64,000 nucleotides of DNA from CAVOGJ01 sp963695405 (GCA_963695405.1 CAVOGJ010000014.1:558001-622000); one strand, 5' to 3'. Numbered from the stretch's first letter, positions 1 to 8,711 are shown. The notes: generated from the sequence alone by a model not told the origin. Made by a program: numbers and translations.

Positions 1-243
1 TCGTGCCTGGAAAAGATGCTGACGCGACCAGGCGTCGCGTGGTGCGCAACGGAGCGTCGCTTAAGCGTCGAATGTCACGCACAACGGGGCCTCGAGCCAA
101 AATCGGAGCGGAAACGAGACTAGGTTTGTGGGGCCTGCTGTGTCGGCCCCGTAACGTTTCCAGCTTACTCGGAAGCTGCCAGAAGGTCGAACAAAATCGC
201 AGGAACGCCGCTCGAGACCCAAGGCCGCGAATCGATAGAGAAA

Positions 244-277
244 CGAAAAAAGCGTTGGCCCCAGGAGGACCAACGCT
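244..277 (-). terminator. Rho-independent terminator of the PEP-CTERM gene
   Basis: On the minus strand an 8-bp stem (AGCGTTGG pairing with CCAACGCT, 251-258 with 270-277) is followed directly by a run of T (A-run 245-250 on the plus strand). It lies about 45 bp past the stop codon of the PEP-CTERM gene and points the right way to end it. Nothing else was recognised in bases 1-322; the ORFs there are short and show no family resemblance. Confidence 0.8.
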
Positions 278-322
278 AATTTCTTTTCGGAGGCAAGCAA
301 GCAAGCAGTTCTTTGGGGCCGC

Positions 323-1081
323 TTAACGGTTCTTGCGTCGGAAGAATCCGAGCAGGAACGTAAAGCCGATTCCCAAAATCGCTCCGCTTGCCGGCTCCGG
401 CACGACATTCGCGTCGAACGTCAACCATTCGCGAGTCAGGTCGGAATTGGGTGATGGGTTGGAACTGCTCCAGCCGACCACGACCGACGCGACTCCCTGC
501 GGCAACTCGATTCCCCACGAATCGTCTGTGTTCAAGATTTGATTACTCGAGAACACCACGGTCGTTCCGGAGGAAAACATCGATCCCGTGCTCAGCCCGG
601 CGATTTGATTGTCAGGATCAATCACCGTGGCCATGCCACCTCCCGCCCAGCTTACGGAAAACTGAGCGATATCGGTGTTGCCACCATTCCAGGTTCCAGG
701 CGTGCCGAAATAAGGACTCTGCAACAACGTAATGTTGACACTGTCACTTGAATTCACCGGGGTCACGTCAAAGGCGATCGTGTTTACGTCCGCCGATCCC
801 TGGACCTCGTTGATAAAAGTGTACTGCAGGCCTTTCGTACCACCCGTCAACGCGTAGTTCGAAAAATCCGTGCCGCTGACCGACGTATTCAAAGTCCAAT
901 CGGCGACCATGACGCCAGAGGAATTCAAAAGTTGGCCAACCGCGTAGTTATCTGCATCGGGAAGCCGAATCGTGGTGATCACGGTCGTTGTGTCGGAGGC
1001 AAATAAGGCTCCAGCCATCGAAACGACCAAAAAAGTAACCAGTGTGCGGACACCCAAAGTCAGATTTGTTGTGAATTGCAT
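323..1081 (-). CDS. PEP-CTERM sorting-domain exported protein
   Basis: A 252-aa exported protein. The start is the ATG at 1081, preceded by GGAGGT at good spacing; the frame is open further upstream but without a better start. It has an N-terminal signal peptide ending near an ALFAS stretch, a Ser/Thr/Asn-rich body of no family I recognise, and a C-terminal VPEP motif, a hydrophobic helix and a basic RRKNR tail. That tripartite end is the PEP-CTERM signal, processed by an exosortase and typically tied to cell-surface or extracellular-matrix delivery. It is monocistronic, with its own terminator. The function of the body is unknown. Confidence 0.85.
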   Translation of the reverse strand: MQFTTNLTLGVRTLVTFLVVSMAGALFASDTTTVITTIRLPDADNYAVGQLLNSSGVMVADWTLNTSVSGTDFSNYALTGGTKGLQYTFINEVQGSADVNTIAFDVTPVNSSDSVNITLLQSPYFGTPGTWNGGNTDIAQFSVSWAGGGMATVIDPDNQIAGLSTGSMFSSGTTVVFSSNQILNTDDSWGIELPQGVASVVVGWSSSNPSPNSDLTREWLTFDANVVPEPASGAILGIGFTFLLGFFRRKNR

Positions 1082-1740
1082 TAATCTACCTCCGAAAATG
1101 AAAAGAACAGCTTGCTTGACGAAACACAAAATCACCCGCTTGCTGGGGTGATTGATTCAAATCAAAACAGGCTCTCGTCGGAGGTTGCTACTCAGAACTC
1201 ACGTCAGCCGATGAACCATGATCCCGTAGGAACGTTCACCGAATACGAAGCATCAGACGCCGTTAACGACACGCGAGGAAACAAGGACAGCAAGAAATAG
1301 CTGCCAATCCGAGGGCGTGCGAGATAGGATCTTGAGGAGCTAAAAGCACCGTCGAGAACCTGTTCGCATTAGCACAATGAAGCGGTTTTTAAACCGAACC
1401 CTCTGATGAAGACTTTTGGGGTGGGTACTTGTCGTTCCACCCGCCAACTTTCCCTATCTTACTAAGCGGTTGCTCCTTTCGCAAGCACTTTTTTGGGATC
1501 TGGCGAAGATCTTTCCATTTGTCGCAACTGGTTTGCTCACAACAACTTGAGTTGAGTGTCTCAGGCCCCCGGCCGAGAAAAAATGGTCGTGCCGCGAGAA
1601 AACCGAGTTGGGATGCACCGAAAACCTCCGGCCGCGAAGGCGTTCGGCCGCCACGGCGAGCAGGTGTTCAGTTGCCAACGGTCGGTGGATCGTGTCAATT
1701 GGTCGCCGTCGACGGAACCCTGCGAGGAAGGACTTTCGGA
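1082..1740. other. Intergenic region between divergent PEP-CTERM gene and panB
   Basis: This 659-bp gap should hold the promoters of both flanking divergent genes. A short perfect inverted repeat, CGGTTT-TT-AAACCG, is at 1383-1396 and a smaller one (GATCT/AGATC) at 1497-1511. No convincing -35/-10 pair was found. The short ORFs here have no recognisable product. Confidence 0.5.
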
Positions 1741-2544
1741 ATGCATGCGAAGAAGAACGAGCGAGTCACCGTGCCCGGTTTTCGCAAAATGAAGGTGGAC
1801 GGTCGAAAGATAAGTATGCTGACGGCCTACGATTATCCGTTAGCCGCGTTGCTGGATGAGGCAGGGGTTGACGCGATCCTGGTCGGCGACAGCATGTCGA
1901 TGGTGGTCCAAGGTCACGAAAATACGTTACCGGTCACCCTGGAAGAAATGATCTACCACGCCGAAATGGTAGGTCGGGCGGTCGCACGGGCCTTGGTCGT
2001 CGTGGATATGCCGTTTCCCAGTTACCACTTGGGGATCCATCGGGCGATTGAAAACGCCGGAAACATCCTTAAAAAGACGCGTTGCCAGGCGGTGAAGCTC
2101 GAGGGGGGTGCCGATCAGGCGGGAGTGATCGCGGGCCTCGTCGGAGCCGGCATTCCGGTCATGGCCCATGTTGGACTGAGGCCGCAAAACGTCCATCAGC
2201 TGGGTGGATATCGCGTGCAGCGTGACGAGGAACTGCTGATTCGGGACGCCGAGGCGGCCCAGTCGGCCGGGGCCTTTGCGATCGTGCTCGAATGCATCCC
2301 GAGCCAGATCGCGGCCACTTTGACCGGCCGCTTGGAGATACCCACGATTGGGATCGGTGCCGGTCCGGATTGCGACGGCCAGGTGCTGGTAATTCACGAT
2401 CTGCTCGGGCTGAGTAGCGGTTACGTTCCCAAACACGTCAAGCCGTTTGCCGATCTGCGGTCGGTCATCACTGGCGCGGTCGCGGATTACTGCCGTGAGG
2501 TCAAGACGGGCGAATTTCCGGGAAGCGAGAACGCCTTTCAGTAA
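1741..2544 (+). CDS. panB: 3-methyl-2-oxobutanoate hydroxymethyltransferase
   Basis: PanB, 267 aa, transfers a hydroxymethyl group from methylene-tetrahydrofolate to 2-oxoisovalerate, the first committed step of pantothenate and CoA synthesis in the cytoplasm. The family landmarks are present: TAYD near residue 28, VGDS with metal ligand D50, VVDMPFPSY with D89, and VKLEGG with E121, then the GIGAG loop near the C-terminus. The start at 1741 gives the usual family length (E. coli 264 aa) and has GAGGAAGG about ten bases upstream; the frame is open further upstream but not conserved. It lies upstream of the S10 cluster, with a 370-bp gap and a candidate promoter between, so it is probably a separate unit. 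Confidence 0.95.
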   Translation: MHAKKNERVTVPGFRKMKVDGRKISMLTAYDYPLAALLDEAGVDAILVGDSMSMVVQGHENTLPVTLEEMIYHAEMVGRAVARALVVVDMPFPSYHLGIHRAIENAGNILKKTRCQAVKLEGGADQAGVIAGLVGAGIPVMAHVGLRPQNVHQLGGYRVQRDEELLIRDAEAAQSAGAFAIVLECIPSQIAATLTGRLEIPTIGIGAGPDCDGQVLVIHDLLGLSSGYVPKHVKPFADLRSVITGAVADYCREVKTGEFPGSENAFQ

Positions 2545-2580
2545 GCGCCCCCAAGACCAGGAATCGCCAAGTCGGCTCCC

Positions 2581-2639
2581 CAGACGGTCTTTCCAGACGG
2601 TCTTTCCAGACGGTCTTTCCCCAGGCGCTTCGAAAGCGC
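2581..2639 (+). repeat. Three tandem 13-nt repeats followed by a hairpin
   Basis: CAGACGGTCTTTC occurs three times without interruption at 2581-2619, and each unit contains the near-palindrome AGACGGTCT. A GCGCTT/AAGCGC stem (2625-2630 with 2634-2639) follows. There is no T-run, so it is not a standard terminator, but it sits just after panB in the 370-bp gap before rpsJ. Confidence 0.75.
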
Positions 2640-2739
2640 TCCCTCGCCCGCTCCGCAAGTCGACGCCGCCATCCAGCGACAAGTTTGCTGGCCCTGGCTG
2701 GAGTGAGAAAAATTTCGCGGCCAAATCGGCCACCCCATG

Positions 2740-2768
2740 TTGACGGCTGCCAGACATCTCCATACGAT
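2740..2768 (+). promoter_or_regulatory. Candidate promoter of the S10 ribosomal cluster
   Basis: TTGACG (2740-2745) and TACGAT (2763-2768) are separated by exactly 17 bp, a good sigma-70-type match located about 150 bp before rpsJ. This would leave a leader of roughly 140 nt. It is a motif prediction only. Confidence 0.5.
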
Positions 2769-2914
2769 CGGGGATTCCCCTTTGGCCGCTGGGATGAAAT
2801 GTCGGCCAAGCGGTCCCGCAGCGGAGCTGCTCGGCCCTCGTCGACAGTACAGGTTGCGACTCAACGCCGCGTTTTCCGCGGCTCTCCGGTGATCAAGCAT
2901 AGTAGGTAACGGCC

Positions 2915-3241
2915 GTGGCAGGTCCCCCGCAAGAAATTATTCGAATTCGCATGGAAGCGTATGACCATGCCATCTTGGATCAGAGCGCGCAGGAGATCGT
3001 GGATACGGCCAAGCGCACGAATTCCGAGGTGCATGGCCCGATTCCTTTGCCAACCCGTATCGAGCGGTACACGGTGCTTTCCAGTCCGTTTATCGACAAG
3101 AAGGCACGTCAACAGTTTGAGATCCGGACGCATAAGCGCGTGATTGATATCGTGCAGGCGACGGCCAAGACGATCGAGGCGCTGAATAAGCTGAGCTTGC
3201 CGGCTGGCGTGGATATCAAGATCAAGGCGTCCGCGCGGTGA
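2915..3241 (+). CDS. rpsJ: 30S ribosomal protein S10
   Basis: S10, 108 aa, is part of the 30S head and the NusE antitermination factor. The signature block (VDTAKRT, GPIPLPTR, FEIRTHKR, GVDIKIK) is complete. The start is a GTG at 2915; this gives the expected short extension before the conserved IRIRMEAYD segment. S10 opens the ribosomal cluster, but panB rather than tuf lies upstream, and an unusually long 248-bp gap separates it from rplC. Confidence 0.97.
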   Translation: MAGPPQEIIRIRMEAYDHAILDQSAQEIVDTAKRTNSEVHGPIPLPTRIERYTVLSSPFIDKKARQQFEIRTHKRVIDIVQATAKTIEALNKLSLPAGVDIKIKASAR

Positions 3242-3489
3242 GTTTGGGTTGGGGCGGATACGAAATGCGGCGGGGGTGCTGACGTGCGGCAACTGCTGAG
3301 ATAGCGTCCAAGGGTTGTGAGAGGCTTTTTATGGTTGTCGGCCATTTTCCAGATTGCAATTCCAAGGGCGAGTGTTTTTAAGGCATCCATTAATCACGTT
3401 GTGGTGAGTTCATTGATTGGACGCTGAGTGGGTAACGGCTTCGGGTGAAGCAAGGTCCCGCAGGCAAGTCAGTTAGCAAGGCATCGGAT

Positions 3490-4176
3490 ATGGCTACAGG
3501 AATACTCGGCCGCAAGGTCGGGATGACCCAAGTTTACGACGAACAGGGGCAGGCGGTTTCGGTCACGGTGATCGAGGCTGGTCCCTGCGATGTTTTGCAA
3601 CTGCGGACGCTCGATCGCGACGGCTATGAAGCGGTGCAGCTCGGCTTTCTTGATAAGCCGCGGCGGCTTGCTGATCGCAGTGAGCGAGGACATGTCGCGA
3701 AGATCTCCAGTAAGCGGTCGCGTGCCCGCGGCGAGGCGGGGCTGGAGCCGGTCGCCAAGCCCGACTGTGAGCCGAAGCGGTTTATTCGCGAGCTGCGCGG
3801 AAGTACCGAGGGGTACGAGCTCGGTCAGAAGATCGATGTCAGCGCCCTTGAGTCGGTGACGGCGGTGGATGTGATCGGCACCAGTAAGGGCCGTGGTTAT
3901 TCAGGTGTCATGCGCCGCCATAATTTCGCAGGCCAGCGGGCAACCCATGGTGTCAAGAAGGTGCACCGCCATGCCGGCGGTACCGGTTGCAGTGCCTATC
4001 CCAGTCGCGTCTTCAAGGGTAAGCGAATGGCGGGCCAGTATGGGAACGCGAAAACGACCAGTCGTAATTTAAAGGTCGTGCGCGTCGATGCGGACAACAA
4101 TTTACTGTTGGTGCATGGGGCAGTGCCTGGTCCCAACGGCGGCTATGTAGTGATTCAGGCGACCAATAAGATGTAG
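3490..4176 (+). CDS. rplC: 50S ribosomal protein L3
   Basis: L3, 228 aa, a primary 23S rRNA-binding protein reaching the peptidyl-transferase centre. The start ATG at 3490 gives the classical beginning (TGILGRKVGMTQVY), with AAGG about nine bases upstream; in-frame sequence before it is not conserved. The central VIGTSKGRGYSGVM block, the HGVKKVHR basic loop and GKRMAGQYG are all present. A hairpin with a U-tract follows immediately after the stop. Confidence 0.97.
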   Translation: MATGILGRKVGMTQVYDEQGQAVSVTVIEAGPCDVLQLRTLDRDGYEAVQLGFLDKPRRLADRSERGHVAKISSKRSRARGEAGLEPVAKPDCEPKRFIRELRGSTEGYELGQKIDVSALESVTAVDVIGTSKGRGYSGVMRRHNFAGQRATHGVKKVHRHAGGTGCSAYPSRVFKGKRMAGQYGNAKTTSRNLKVVRVDADNNLLLVHGAVPGPNGGYVVIQATNKM

Positions 4177-4183
4177 GTTGGAT

Positions 4184-4211
4184 GGCCGATCCGTGAGGGT
4201 CGGCCGTTTTT
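4184..4211 (+). terminator. Internal terminator or attenuator between rplC and rplD
   Basis: A 9-bp GC-rich stem (GGCCGATCC, 4184-4192, with GGGTCGGCC, 4197-4205, one G-U pair) is closed by a GTGA tetraloop and followed by GTTTTTG. It begins eight bases after the rplC stop and ends 25 bases before rplD. It has the form of an intrinsic terminator yet lies inside the ribosomal cluster, suggesting partial termination or attenuation. Confidence 0.75.
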
Positions 4212-4235
4212 GATTCCGTTTGGTGGGTGTAGCAC

Positions 4236-4907
4236 ATGGCAAGCTTGAAAATTTACGATCGGTCGGGCGCCGAAGTCGGGACGTACGAAATCGAGCCGAC
4301 GGAAATCGCGGCGCGGATCAACAAGCAGTTGCTGCACGACGCGGTCGTGATGTACCAGGCGAACCAGCGGCAGGGTTCGGTAAAGACCAAGTCGCGGGCT
4401 GAGGTGTCTGGTTCGACGAAAAAAATGTATCGGCAGAAGGGGACCGGCAACGCGCGTGCAGGTTCCAAGCGGAGCGGAATTCGCCGTGGAGGCGGTCATA
4501 TTTTCGCTCATCGGCCGCGGGATTACTCGTATCGGTTGCCGCGCAAGGCGGTCCAGTTGGCAACCCGCATGGCGATCGCGTCGAAGATACTCGATGAGCA
4601 AATGGTCGTGGTGGACGATTTGGCATTCGGCAAGCCGGCAACGAAGGAGATGGCCGGTGTGCTTCGCTCCCTCGGGGTGGCCGGCAAAAGTGCGCTCGTT
4701 ACGACCGCCTTGCATGATGTGAATGTGTACAAGAGCGCCCGGAATATTTGCGGGGTCGAGACAGTTTCCGTGTCGGGGCTCAATGCCCTGTCGGTGCTCC
4801 GACCTGAGGTCATGGTCGTGACCAAGGCGGCTCTCGATGCCATTAAGGAAGGAGCCCAGGGGAAGCGTTCGCGGGCCGACAAAGAGGCGGTTGGTGCGGC
4901 TGAGTGA
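4236..4907 (+). CDS. rplD: 50S ribosomal protein L4
   Basis: L4, 223 aa, binds 23S rRNA and lines the exit tunnel. The tunnel-loop segment is clear (STKKMYRQKGTGNARAG, then RRGGGHIFAHRPRDYSY), followed by the conserved globular C-terminal half with VVDDL. The C-terminus carries a short charged tail. In enterobacteria L4 represses its own operon; whether it acts on the hairpin just upstream is unknown. Confidence 0.97.
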   Translation: MASLKIYDRSGAEVGTYEIEPTEIAARINKQLLHDAVVMYQANQRQGSVKTKSRAEVSGSTKKMYRQKGTGNARAGSKRSGIRRGGGHIFAHRPRDYSYRLPRKAVQLATRMAIASKILDEQMVVVDDLAFGKPATKEMAGVLRSLGVAGKSALVTTALHDVNVYKSARNICGVETVSVSGLNALSVLRPEVMVVTKAALDAIKEGAQGKRSRADKEAVGAAE

Positions 4908-4975
4908 CGGGATGATCGTAGCGTGGCTGCGACGCGGGTCGCCGGCCAGTTGAGGAAGACGAGGAGCGTTGAGTG

Positions 4976-5314
4976 ATGGCAGCCACAGTCAAGACAAAGA
5001 GCCGCGGTCCTGATGCGCCTCGCAAGGGTCCGAAACTGGAATCGCATCAAGTCGTATTGCGACCGCTGGTGACGGAGAAGGGGATGCACCGGTCGACACG
5101 GGATAATCAGTACGCCTTTGAGGTCAATCAGTTGGCCAATAAGGCGGATGTGAAGGAGGCCGTGGAAGACTTGTTTGACGTGAAGGTCCTGAAAGTACGG
5201 ACGCAAAGTCGTCAAGGGAAGCCACGTCGACACAAGTTCCGCTACGGGTCAACCAAATGCTGGAAGAAGGCCATAGTGACGCTCTCTCCGGAGCATCGCA
5301 TCGACTTCTTCTAA
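4976..5314 (+). CDS. rplW: 50S ribosomal protein L23
   Basis: L23, 112 aa, sits at the tunnel exit and is the docking site for trigger factor and SRP. Motifs: VLRPLVTEKGM, the YAFEVNQLANKADVKEAVE segment, VKVRTQ-like core and the KPRR loop. The preferred start is ATG 4976; an overlapping in-frame GTG at 4973 is the alternative. A basic N-terminal extension of about 20 residues precedes the core. Confidence 0.96.
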   Translation: MAATVKTKSRGPDAPRKGPKLESHQVVLRPLVTEKGMHRSTRDNQYAFEVNQLANKADVKEAVEDLFDVKVLKVRTQSRQGKPRRHKFRYGSTKCWKKAIVTLSPEHRIDFF

Positions 5315-5354
5315 ACCGCGACTCAAAAGAAAAGAGCACCGCTCGAGTTCAATT

Positions 5355-6209
5355 ATGGGTATTCGAAAATACAATCCGACGTCACCTGGTCGACGCAATG
5401 CCACCGTCAGCGACTTTAAGGAGTTGACGAAGGGGGTAAAGCCGGCCAAGCGACTGTTGAAGCCGGTCAGGAAAACGGGTGGCCGCAACAATCAGGGCAA
5501 GATCACGGCACGGCACCGGGGCGGTGGACACAAGCGCCGTTACCGCGTGATCGATTTCCTCCGCAACAAGGATGGCGTGCCGGCGAAGGTGGCTACGGTG
5601 GAGTATGATCCAAATCGTACCGCCCGTATTGCCCTGCTGCATTACGTGGATGGTGAAAAGCGGTACATCCTGGCTCCCGACGGTCTGGTCGTCGGTAAGA
5701 CCGTGGAGAGCGGACCCGATTCGCCTCCGAGTGTGGGGAATTGTCTGCCGCTGAAACATATTCCACTGGGCACGGCGGTGCACAATATCGAGCTGCAGCC
5801 GGGGCAGGGCGCCACGATGTGTCGCAGCGCCGGTTCGGGGGCCACCTTGATGGCCAAGGAATCGGGCTGGGCTCAAATATCTTTGCCCAGCGGCGAAATT
5901 CGACGCGTCCCCTCCAGTTGCCGGGCCACGATCGGAAAGGTTGGCAACTCGGACCATATGGGCGTCCGCCTCGGGAAGGCAGGCCGCAAGCGGTGGTTAG
6001 GTCGGCGTCCTCATGTGCGAGGCACGGCCATGAACCCGATCGATCACCCGCACGGCGGTGGTGAGGGGCGGACAAAAGGGGGACGACATCCGGTCAGCCC
6101 GCAGGGCAAGCCGGCCAAGGGTGGCGGCACCCGAAGTCGCCGCAAGCCGTCGAATGCGGCCATCGTGCGACGACGCCGATCGCGGCGTTATGGGCAGTTG
6201 AAGAAGTAA
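5355..6209 (+). CDS. rplB: 50S ribosomal protein L2
   Basis: L2, 284 aa, required for subunit joining and peptidyl transfer. It begins MGIRKYNPTSPGRR, contains GRNNQGKITARHRGGGHK and the near-invariant C-terminal NPIDHPHGGGEGR with the functionally important histidine. Length is normal (E. coli 273 aa). It is followed by rpsS after 44 bp. Confidence 0.97.
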   Translation: MGIRKYNPTSPGRRNATVSDFKELTKGVKPAKRLLKPVRKTGGRNNQGKITARHRGGGHKRRYRVIDFLRNKDGVPAKVATVEYDPNRTARIALLHYVDGEKRYILAPDGLVVGKTVESGPDSPPSVGNCLPLKHIPLGTAVHNIELQPGQGATMCRSAGSGATLMAKESGWAQISLPSGEIRRVPSSCRATIGKVGNSDHMGVRLGKAGRKRWLGRRPHVRGTAMNPIDHPHGGGEGRTKGGRHPVSPQGKPAKGGGTRSRRKPSNAAIVRRRRSRRYGQLKK

Positions 6210-6253
6210 CACAAACCGAAGTAGCGAAAACGTAGCCAAGTAAAGACATAAGT

Positions 6254-6523
6254 ATGAGCCGATCGCTGAAGAAAGGACCCTTTGTCGACCCCAAGGTCTA
6301 CAAGAAGGTCGTCCAGCAACAAGAGGGTGGTAAGGGCGAGCCGATCAAGACGTGGGCTCGCGCCTGCACGATCGTGCCTGAATTCGTCGGCGTGACGTTC
6401 ATGGTGCACAACGGCAAGAACCACATCAAGGTGCTCGTGACGGAAGACATGGTGGGGCACAAATTGGGTGAATTCGCGCCGACACGGACTTTCCGTGGCC
6501 ACGGCGGCAAGGGAAAACGTTAA
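6254..6523 (+). CDS. rpsS: 30S ribosomal protein S19
   Basis: S19, 89 aa, forms a complex with S13 in the 30S head. It opens with MSRSLKKGPFVD and contains IVPEFVGVTFMVHNGK and the GHKLGEFAPTRTFRGH block, so it is complete and ordinary. Spacing to rplV is short. Confidence 0.97.
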   Translation: MSRSLKKGPFVDPKVYKKVVQQQEGGKGEPIKTWARACTIVPEFVGVTFMVHNGKNHIKVLVTEDMVGHKLGEFAPTRTFRGHGGKGKR

Positions 6524-6550
6524 TTAACTTAGCCAGAGAAAGTGTTGGTC

Positions 6551-6907
6551 ATGGCCTACCGAGCATCGCATCGCTACGCTCGCATCAGCCCTCGCAAGGT
6601 CCGTCCCTTGGCGGATATGGTGCGCGGCAAGTTCGCGGACGAAGCGCTCGACATCCTGCGTTATCAGCCGCATCGCGGAGCCCGACTGCTGGAGAAGGTG
6701 ATTTTGAGTGCCTTGGGCAATGCATCGGACCCCAATAATCCGGCAAATCGTGGTCGCTCCATCAGTGTGGATAGCTTGGTCGTCAGTTCGGCTACGGTCG
6801 ACGGCGGGCCAATGTTTAAGCGGATTCGTCCTCGGGCGCGTGGCATGGCGTTTGTTATTAAGAAGCGGATGTCACATATCAACGTGACGCTGGAAGAACT
6901 GGCGTAG
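6551..6907 (+). CDS. rplV: 50S ribosomal protein L22
   Basis: L22, 118 aa from ATG 6551 (an in-frame GTG at 6542 would add three residues). It contacts all 23S domains and extends a beta-hairpin into the exit tunnel. SPRKVRPLADMVRG, the hairpin MFKRIRPRARG and the C-terminal KKRMSHINV are present. Confidence 0.96.
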   Translation: MAYRASHRYARISPRKVRPLADMVRGKFADEALDILRYQPHRGARLLEKVILSALGNASDPNNPANRGRSISVDSLVVSSATVDGGPMFKRIRPRARGMAFVIKKRMSHINVTLEELA

Positions 6908-6953
6908 CGGAAAACCTACCGGACAAGTTACGGAACCACGGGCGAGAAAGATT

Positions 6954-7667
6954 ATGGGTCAAAAAGTCAATCCAATTGGTTTTCGCGTTGGCGTCATGGA
7001 GGGGTGGAAGAGCCGCTGGTATGCCTCGAAGCAGGATTATGCGTTGCTGCTGATCGAGGATCACAAGGTGCGGCACTTCATTAAGAATCACCCCAAAAAG
7101 TCGCAGTACAAGCACGCCGGAATCAGCAAGGTGGAGATCGAGCGAACGCGCGATGACGTCAAGATTGTGTTGCATGCAGCCCGACCGGGACTGTTGATCG
7201 GTAAGAAAGGGCAGGACATCGAGATCTTGCAGAGCGAGTTGCAAGATTTGATTGGACGTCGAGTCAACCTGAAAATTCAGGAGGTCGGTCGCCCCGAGCT
7301 GCAGGCGCAAATCGTGGCGGAAGACGTGGCCGAGCAGCTGGCGAAGCGAGCCAGTTTTCGGCGGACAATGAAGCGGTCAATGGAAGCCACCATGGAGGCG
7401 GGCGCAAAGGGGATCAAGATTCAATTGGCCGGGCGGCTGGGCGGGGCCGAAATGGCGCGTCGCGAAAAGCAGATTTTGGGGTCGATTCCCCTAAGCACCC
7501 TGCGGGCGAAAATCGACTACGGCTTTACCGAAGCAATGACCGCACAGGGGCATATCGGCGTTCAGGTTTGGATTAATCAAGGTATGTACGAGGGGAGTGG
7601 CAGCGATGGCGATGATGCCGAAGCGGGTCAAGCACCGAAAAAGCCAAAGAGGACGTATAAAAGGTAA
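6954..7667 (+). CDS. rpsC: 30S ribosomal protein S3
   Basis: S3, 237 aa, with the N-terminal MGQKVNPIGFR, the KH domain including GLLIGKKGQDIE, and the C-terminal domain (GRLGGAEMARREK...GSIPLSTLRAKIDYG). It lines the mRNA entry channel. Its last 62 bases overlap the start of rplP in another frame, so the acidic-then-basic tail is dually coding. Confidence 0.97.
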   Translation: MGQKVNPIGFRVGVMEGWKSRWYASKQDYALLLIEDHKVRHFIKNHPKKSQYKHAGISKVEIERTRDDVKIVLHAARPGLLIGKKGQDIEILQSELQDLIGRRVNLKIQEVGRPELQAQIVAEDVAEQLAKRASFRRTMKRSMEATMEAGAKGIKIQLAGRLGGAEMARREKQILGSIPLSTLRAKIDYGFTEAMTAQGHIGVQVWINQGMYEGSGSDGDDAEAGQAPKKPKRTYKR

Positions 7668-8025
7668 CGCGACTCGAGGGAATCGCGTGGTCTTTGGCGA
7701 CTTTGGCTTGCAAGCGATGGAGGGGGGCTGGATCAAGGCTGCCACCATCGAGGCGGGGCGCATTGCGGCGCAACAGTATGTGCGCGGCGAGGGGCGGTTG
7801 TACGTGCGGCTGTTTCCCCACAAGTCGGTCACATCCACGCCTCTCGAAACACGTATGGGAAAAGGAAAGGGTGAGCCCGATTTTTGGGCAGCGACCGTGC
7901 GTCCGGGGACGATCATGTACGAACTGTCGGGAGTCACCGAGCAGCAGGCCAAGGTGTGCTTTGCTCGGTTGGCGCACAAGATGCCCATTCGAGTGCGGTT
8001 CGTTAGCCGTCGCATGGGAGCGTAA
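7606..8025 (+). CDS. rplP: 50S ribosomal protein L16
   Basis: L16, 139 aa, organises the tRNA sites of the large subunit. The MPKRVKHRK start, GRIKGNATRGN, FGDFGLQA and KPHK-like FPHKSVT blocks and the MGKGKGEPDFW loop are family hallmarks. The start is taken at ATG 7606, eight bases after AGGGGAG; ATG 7612 and 7615 are close alternatives. All choices place the start inside rpsC, so the overlap is real and about 50-60 nt long. Confidence 0.95.
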   Translation: MAMMPKRVKHRKSQRGRIKGNATRGNRVVFGDFGLQAMEGGWIKAATIEAGRIAAQQYVRGEGRLYVRLFPHKSVTSTPLETRMGKGKGEPDFWAATVRPGTIMYELSGVTEQQAKVCFARLAHKMPIRVRFVSRRMGA

Positions 8026-8119
8026 GCGGTTACGGGCAGGTAGGCGTCCGCTGAGGGCAACGTCAAGAAAACGCCGTTGCGGCCCCAGCAGCGGTTTGGG
8101 AAATGAGGAAGGCGAGCAG

Positions 8120-8332
8120 ATGATTACCTCCGAATTGAGAGAGATGAGCGACGAGCAGTTGCAAGATACGTTGAAGGACACTTGCGAGTCGTTCTTTCGT
8201 TTGAAGATGCAGGCGCAGACCGAGCGGCTTGACGCACCAAGCGAATTGCGGCGGCACCGACGGCTCGTTGCCCGCATCAAGACGGTGCAGCGGGAGAGAG
8301 AAATTTCGGCGGATCAGCCGGCGGTGACTTGA
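8120..8332 (+). CDS. rpmC: 50S ribosomal protein L29
   Basis: L29, 70 aa, a two-helix protein near the tunnel exit contacting L23. The start is ATG 8120 after a strong GAGGAAGG. It shows the LREMSDEQL helix start and the C-terminal LRRHRRLVARIKTVQRER helix. The frame is open far upstream through rplP, but only this part is L29. Confidence 0.93.
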   Translation: MITSELREMSDEQLQDTLKDTCESFFRLKMQAQTERLDAPSELRRHRRLVARIKTVQREREISADQPAVT

Positions 8333-8408
8333 GCGGAACGCCCCCGCGATGGCGGTAGGAATCGGCCGTCACGGCGGCCTCACAACGATCGGTAAAAGTA
8401 GACAGGTT

Positions 8409-8711
8409 ATGCCTAAGAAAATTGCAGTCGGTGTCGTGACCAACGATAAGACGTCCAAGACGCGTCGCGTAGAAATTCCGCGGCTGGTCCGACATCCCAA
8501 GTACGGTAAGTTCATCCGCCGCAAGACCATTTGTTACGTTCATGACGAGAACGAAGAGTCGGCGGTCGGAGATACGGTGGAAATTATCGAGTCGATACCA
8601 CGTTCGAAGACGAAGCGCTGGGAATTGACGCGTGTGCTCGAGAAGAGTCGCCTGGTCGATTTGGCTGCGTTGCGATCCGCCGCGAAGGACAGCGGTAAGG
8701 ACAAGGAATAG
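8409..8711 (+). CDS. rpsQ: 30S ribosomal protein S17
   Basis: S17, 100 aa from ATG 8409, a primary 16S rRNA binder with an OB fold. It has GVVTNDKTSKTRRVEI, HPKYGKFIRRKT, and the GDTVEIIESIPRSKTKRW block. The C-terminus is extended by about 15 charged residues. The 76-bp gap after rpmC is not coding. Confidence 0.95.
   Translation: MPKKIAVGVVTNDKTSKTRRVEIPRLVRHPKYGKFIRRKTICYVHDENEESAVGDTVEIIESIPRSKTKRWELTRVLEKSRLVDLAALRSAAKDSGKDKE

Noticed and set aside
3..408. ORFs on both strands at the window start
   Set aside because: They overlap the terminator and the end of the PEP-CTERM gene and show no recognisable protein.
1112..1300. 62-codon ORF upstream of panB
   Set aside because: No ribosome-binding site, no family pattern, and it overlaps the promoter region of the divergent PEP-CTERM gene.
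1927..2763. 278-codon minus-strand ORF opposite panB
   Set aside because: It is the antisense shadow of panB codon bias; no motif or start signal supports it.
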